Shown here: positions 63,433-64,000 of the stretch, piece after piece
Layout: every line of letters starts with the position of its first letter
How positions within the stretch are numbered: position 1 is the stretch's first letter
The notes under the pieces: generated by a model
What the model saw: only the letters and a program-made list of their open reading frames with translations
Told to the model about the DNA's origin: nothing
The model's database searches: none
DNA from: Pseudomonas asiatica
GTDB lineage: Bacteria > Pseudomonadota > Gammaproteobacteria > Pseudomonadales > Pseudomonadaceae
Length of the DNA stretch: 64,000 nt
Assembly: GCF_009932335.1 (NCBI RefSeq)
Contig: NZ_BLJF01000001.1
Span: 1,488,001 to 1,552,000, forward strand
Direction of reading: 5' to 3'
Translations under genes and position numbers: made by a program

Positions 63433-64000
63433 ATGTACACTCTCGGATTCTGGCAACAACGTGCCTCGGACCTCTACCTCCCGGCCAATGCACTGATCGA
63501 CGGCAAGCCCGTCAACGCACAGGACGGCGCTACCTTCGCCGCCATCAACCCCGCCACCAACAAGGTATTGGCCCAGGTCACCGCCTGCGGTCAGGCCGAG
63601 GTCGACCTGGCCGTCGCCAGCGCCCGCAGGGCTTTCGAACAAGGCCCATGGCCGCGCATGGCCCCGGGTGAGCGCAAGAAAGTGCTGCAGCGCCTGGCCG
63701 AGCTGATCTTGGCCCATCGCGAAGAACTGGCGTTGCTGGACTCGCTGAACATGGGCAAGCCGGTCATGGACGCCTACAACATCGACGTGCCGGGCTCGGC
63801 GCAGGTGTTCGCCTGGTATGGCGAGGCGCTGGACAAGCTGTACGACCAGGTGGCACCCACCGCGCCCAACGCGTTGGCCACCATCACCCGCGAAGCCCTC
63901 GGCGTGGTCGCCGCCGTGGTGCCGTGGAACTTCCCGCTCGACATGGCCGCCTGGAAGCTCGCCCCGGCGCTGGCTGCCGGCAACAGCGTGGTGCTCAAGC
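63433..64000 (+). CDS. Aldehyde dehydrogenase (partial, 5' end), probable aminoaldehyde type
   Basis: The first 189 codons of an aldehyde dehydrogenase, cut by the window end. The N-terminal pattern IDGKPVNAQDGATFAAINPATNKVLAQV is typical of the KauB/PuuC gamma-glutamyl- or aminobutyraldehyde group, and the nucleotide-binding loop VPWNFPLDMAAWKLAPALAAGNSVVLK ends the visible part. It should oxidise the aldehyde made by the aminotransferase upstream, with NAD(P)+. The catalytic cysteine and glutamate are outside the window. TGGAG precedes the ATG. Confidence 0.87.
   Translation, partial: MYTLGFWQQRASDLYLPANALIDGKPVNAQDGATFAAINPATNKVLAQVTACGQAEVDLAVASARRAFEQGPWPRMAPGERKKVLQRLAELILAHREELALLDSLNMGKPVMDAYNIDVPGSAQVFAWYGEALDKLYDQVAPTAPNALATITREALGVVAAVVPWNFPLDMAAWKLAPALAAGNSVVLK

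Overview
The window is chromosomal DNA of a fluorescent Pseudomonas, most likely of the P. putida group. The GC-rich coding style, the many REP palindromes built on GTxGGAGCxxxCTTG, and the gene order all point this way. From memory, the order LysR regulator, DOPA decarboxylase, MHS transporter, QuiC, ChrA, diguanylate cyclase, type I secretion operon and giant haem peroxidase matches the P. putida KT2440 PP_2551-PP_2561 region. No rRNA, tRNA, prophage, insertion sequence or CRISPR array is visible.

Layout. 0.1-5 kb: an FAD amine oxidase, a YebC-family paralogue, a LysR regulator and a PLP aromatic amino acid decarboxylase. 5.3-9 kb: an MHS transporter divergent from the dehydroshikimate dehydratase quiC; the shared promoter holds a 15-bp palindrome that is almost the published PcaR operator. 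9.1-12.2 kb: a methyltransferase, a chromate transporter and a PAS-GGDEF protein. 12.3-28 kb: a type I secretion operon (ATPase, adaptor, TolC-like channel) divergent from pehA, a roughly 3,585-residue secreted protein with two animal-type haem peroxidase modules and RTX repeats. 28-38.6 kb: a LysR remnant, a cysteine hydrolase, a pirin, a UvrD-like helicase, a 1,623-residue LRR/NEL ubiquitin-ligase-like protein and an alpha/beta-hydrolase-fold protein without its nucleophile serine. 38.9-41.3 kb: a VOC protein and an MHS transporter.

42.0-48.3 kb is the most interesting region. Seven tightly packed genes encode a thermostable-hemolysin-family protein, an AMP-dependent acyl ligase, a haem-oxygenase-like diiron oxidase (HDO), an SDR, an exported TPR-like protein and a two-component system. 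Upstream lies a direct hexamer repeat spaced like an OmpR-family (PmrA/QseB type) binding site. I read this as an autoregulated, apparently uncharacterised lipid or acyl-metabolite pathway.

48.3-64 kb: VOC protein, a small two-cysteine protein, LysR, glycine-zipper protein, a pqiA-pqiA-pqiB-pqiC membrane lipid transport operon, a CptA-like phosphoethanolamine transferase, DUF2986 and RDWERR-repeat small proteins, a GNAT, an 8-oxoguanine deaminase, an amino acid/polyamine permease, a LuxR regulator, a SpuC-type aminotransferase and the 5' part of an aldehyde dehydrogenase. The last four, together with the FAD oxidase at the left edge, suggest amine and polyamine catabolism.

Genes are mostly separated by REP pairs that sit at operon ends. 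Long antisense frames under the giant genes are codon-bias shadows and were not annotated. All functional calls come from reading motifs by eye; no database search was run.
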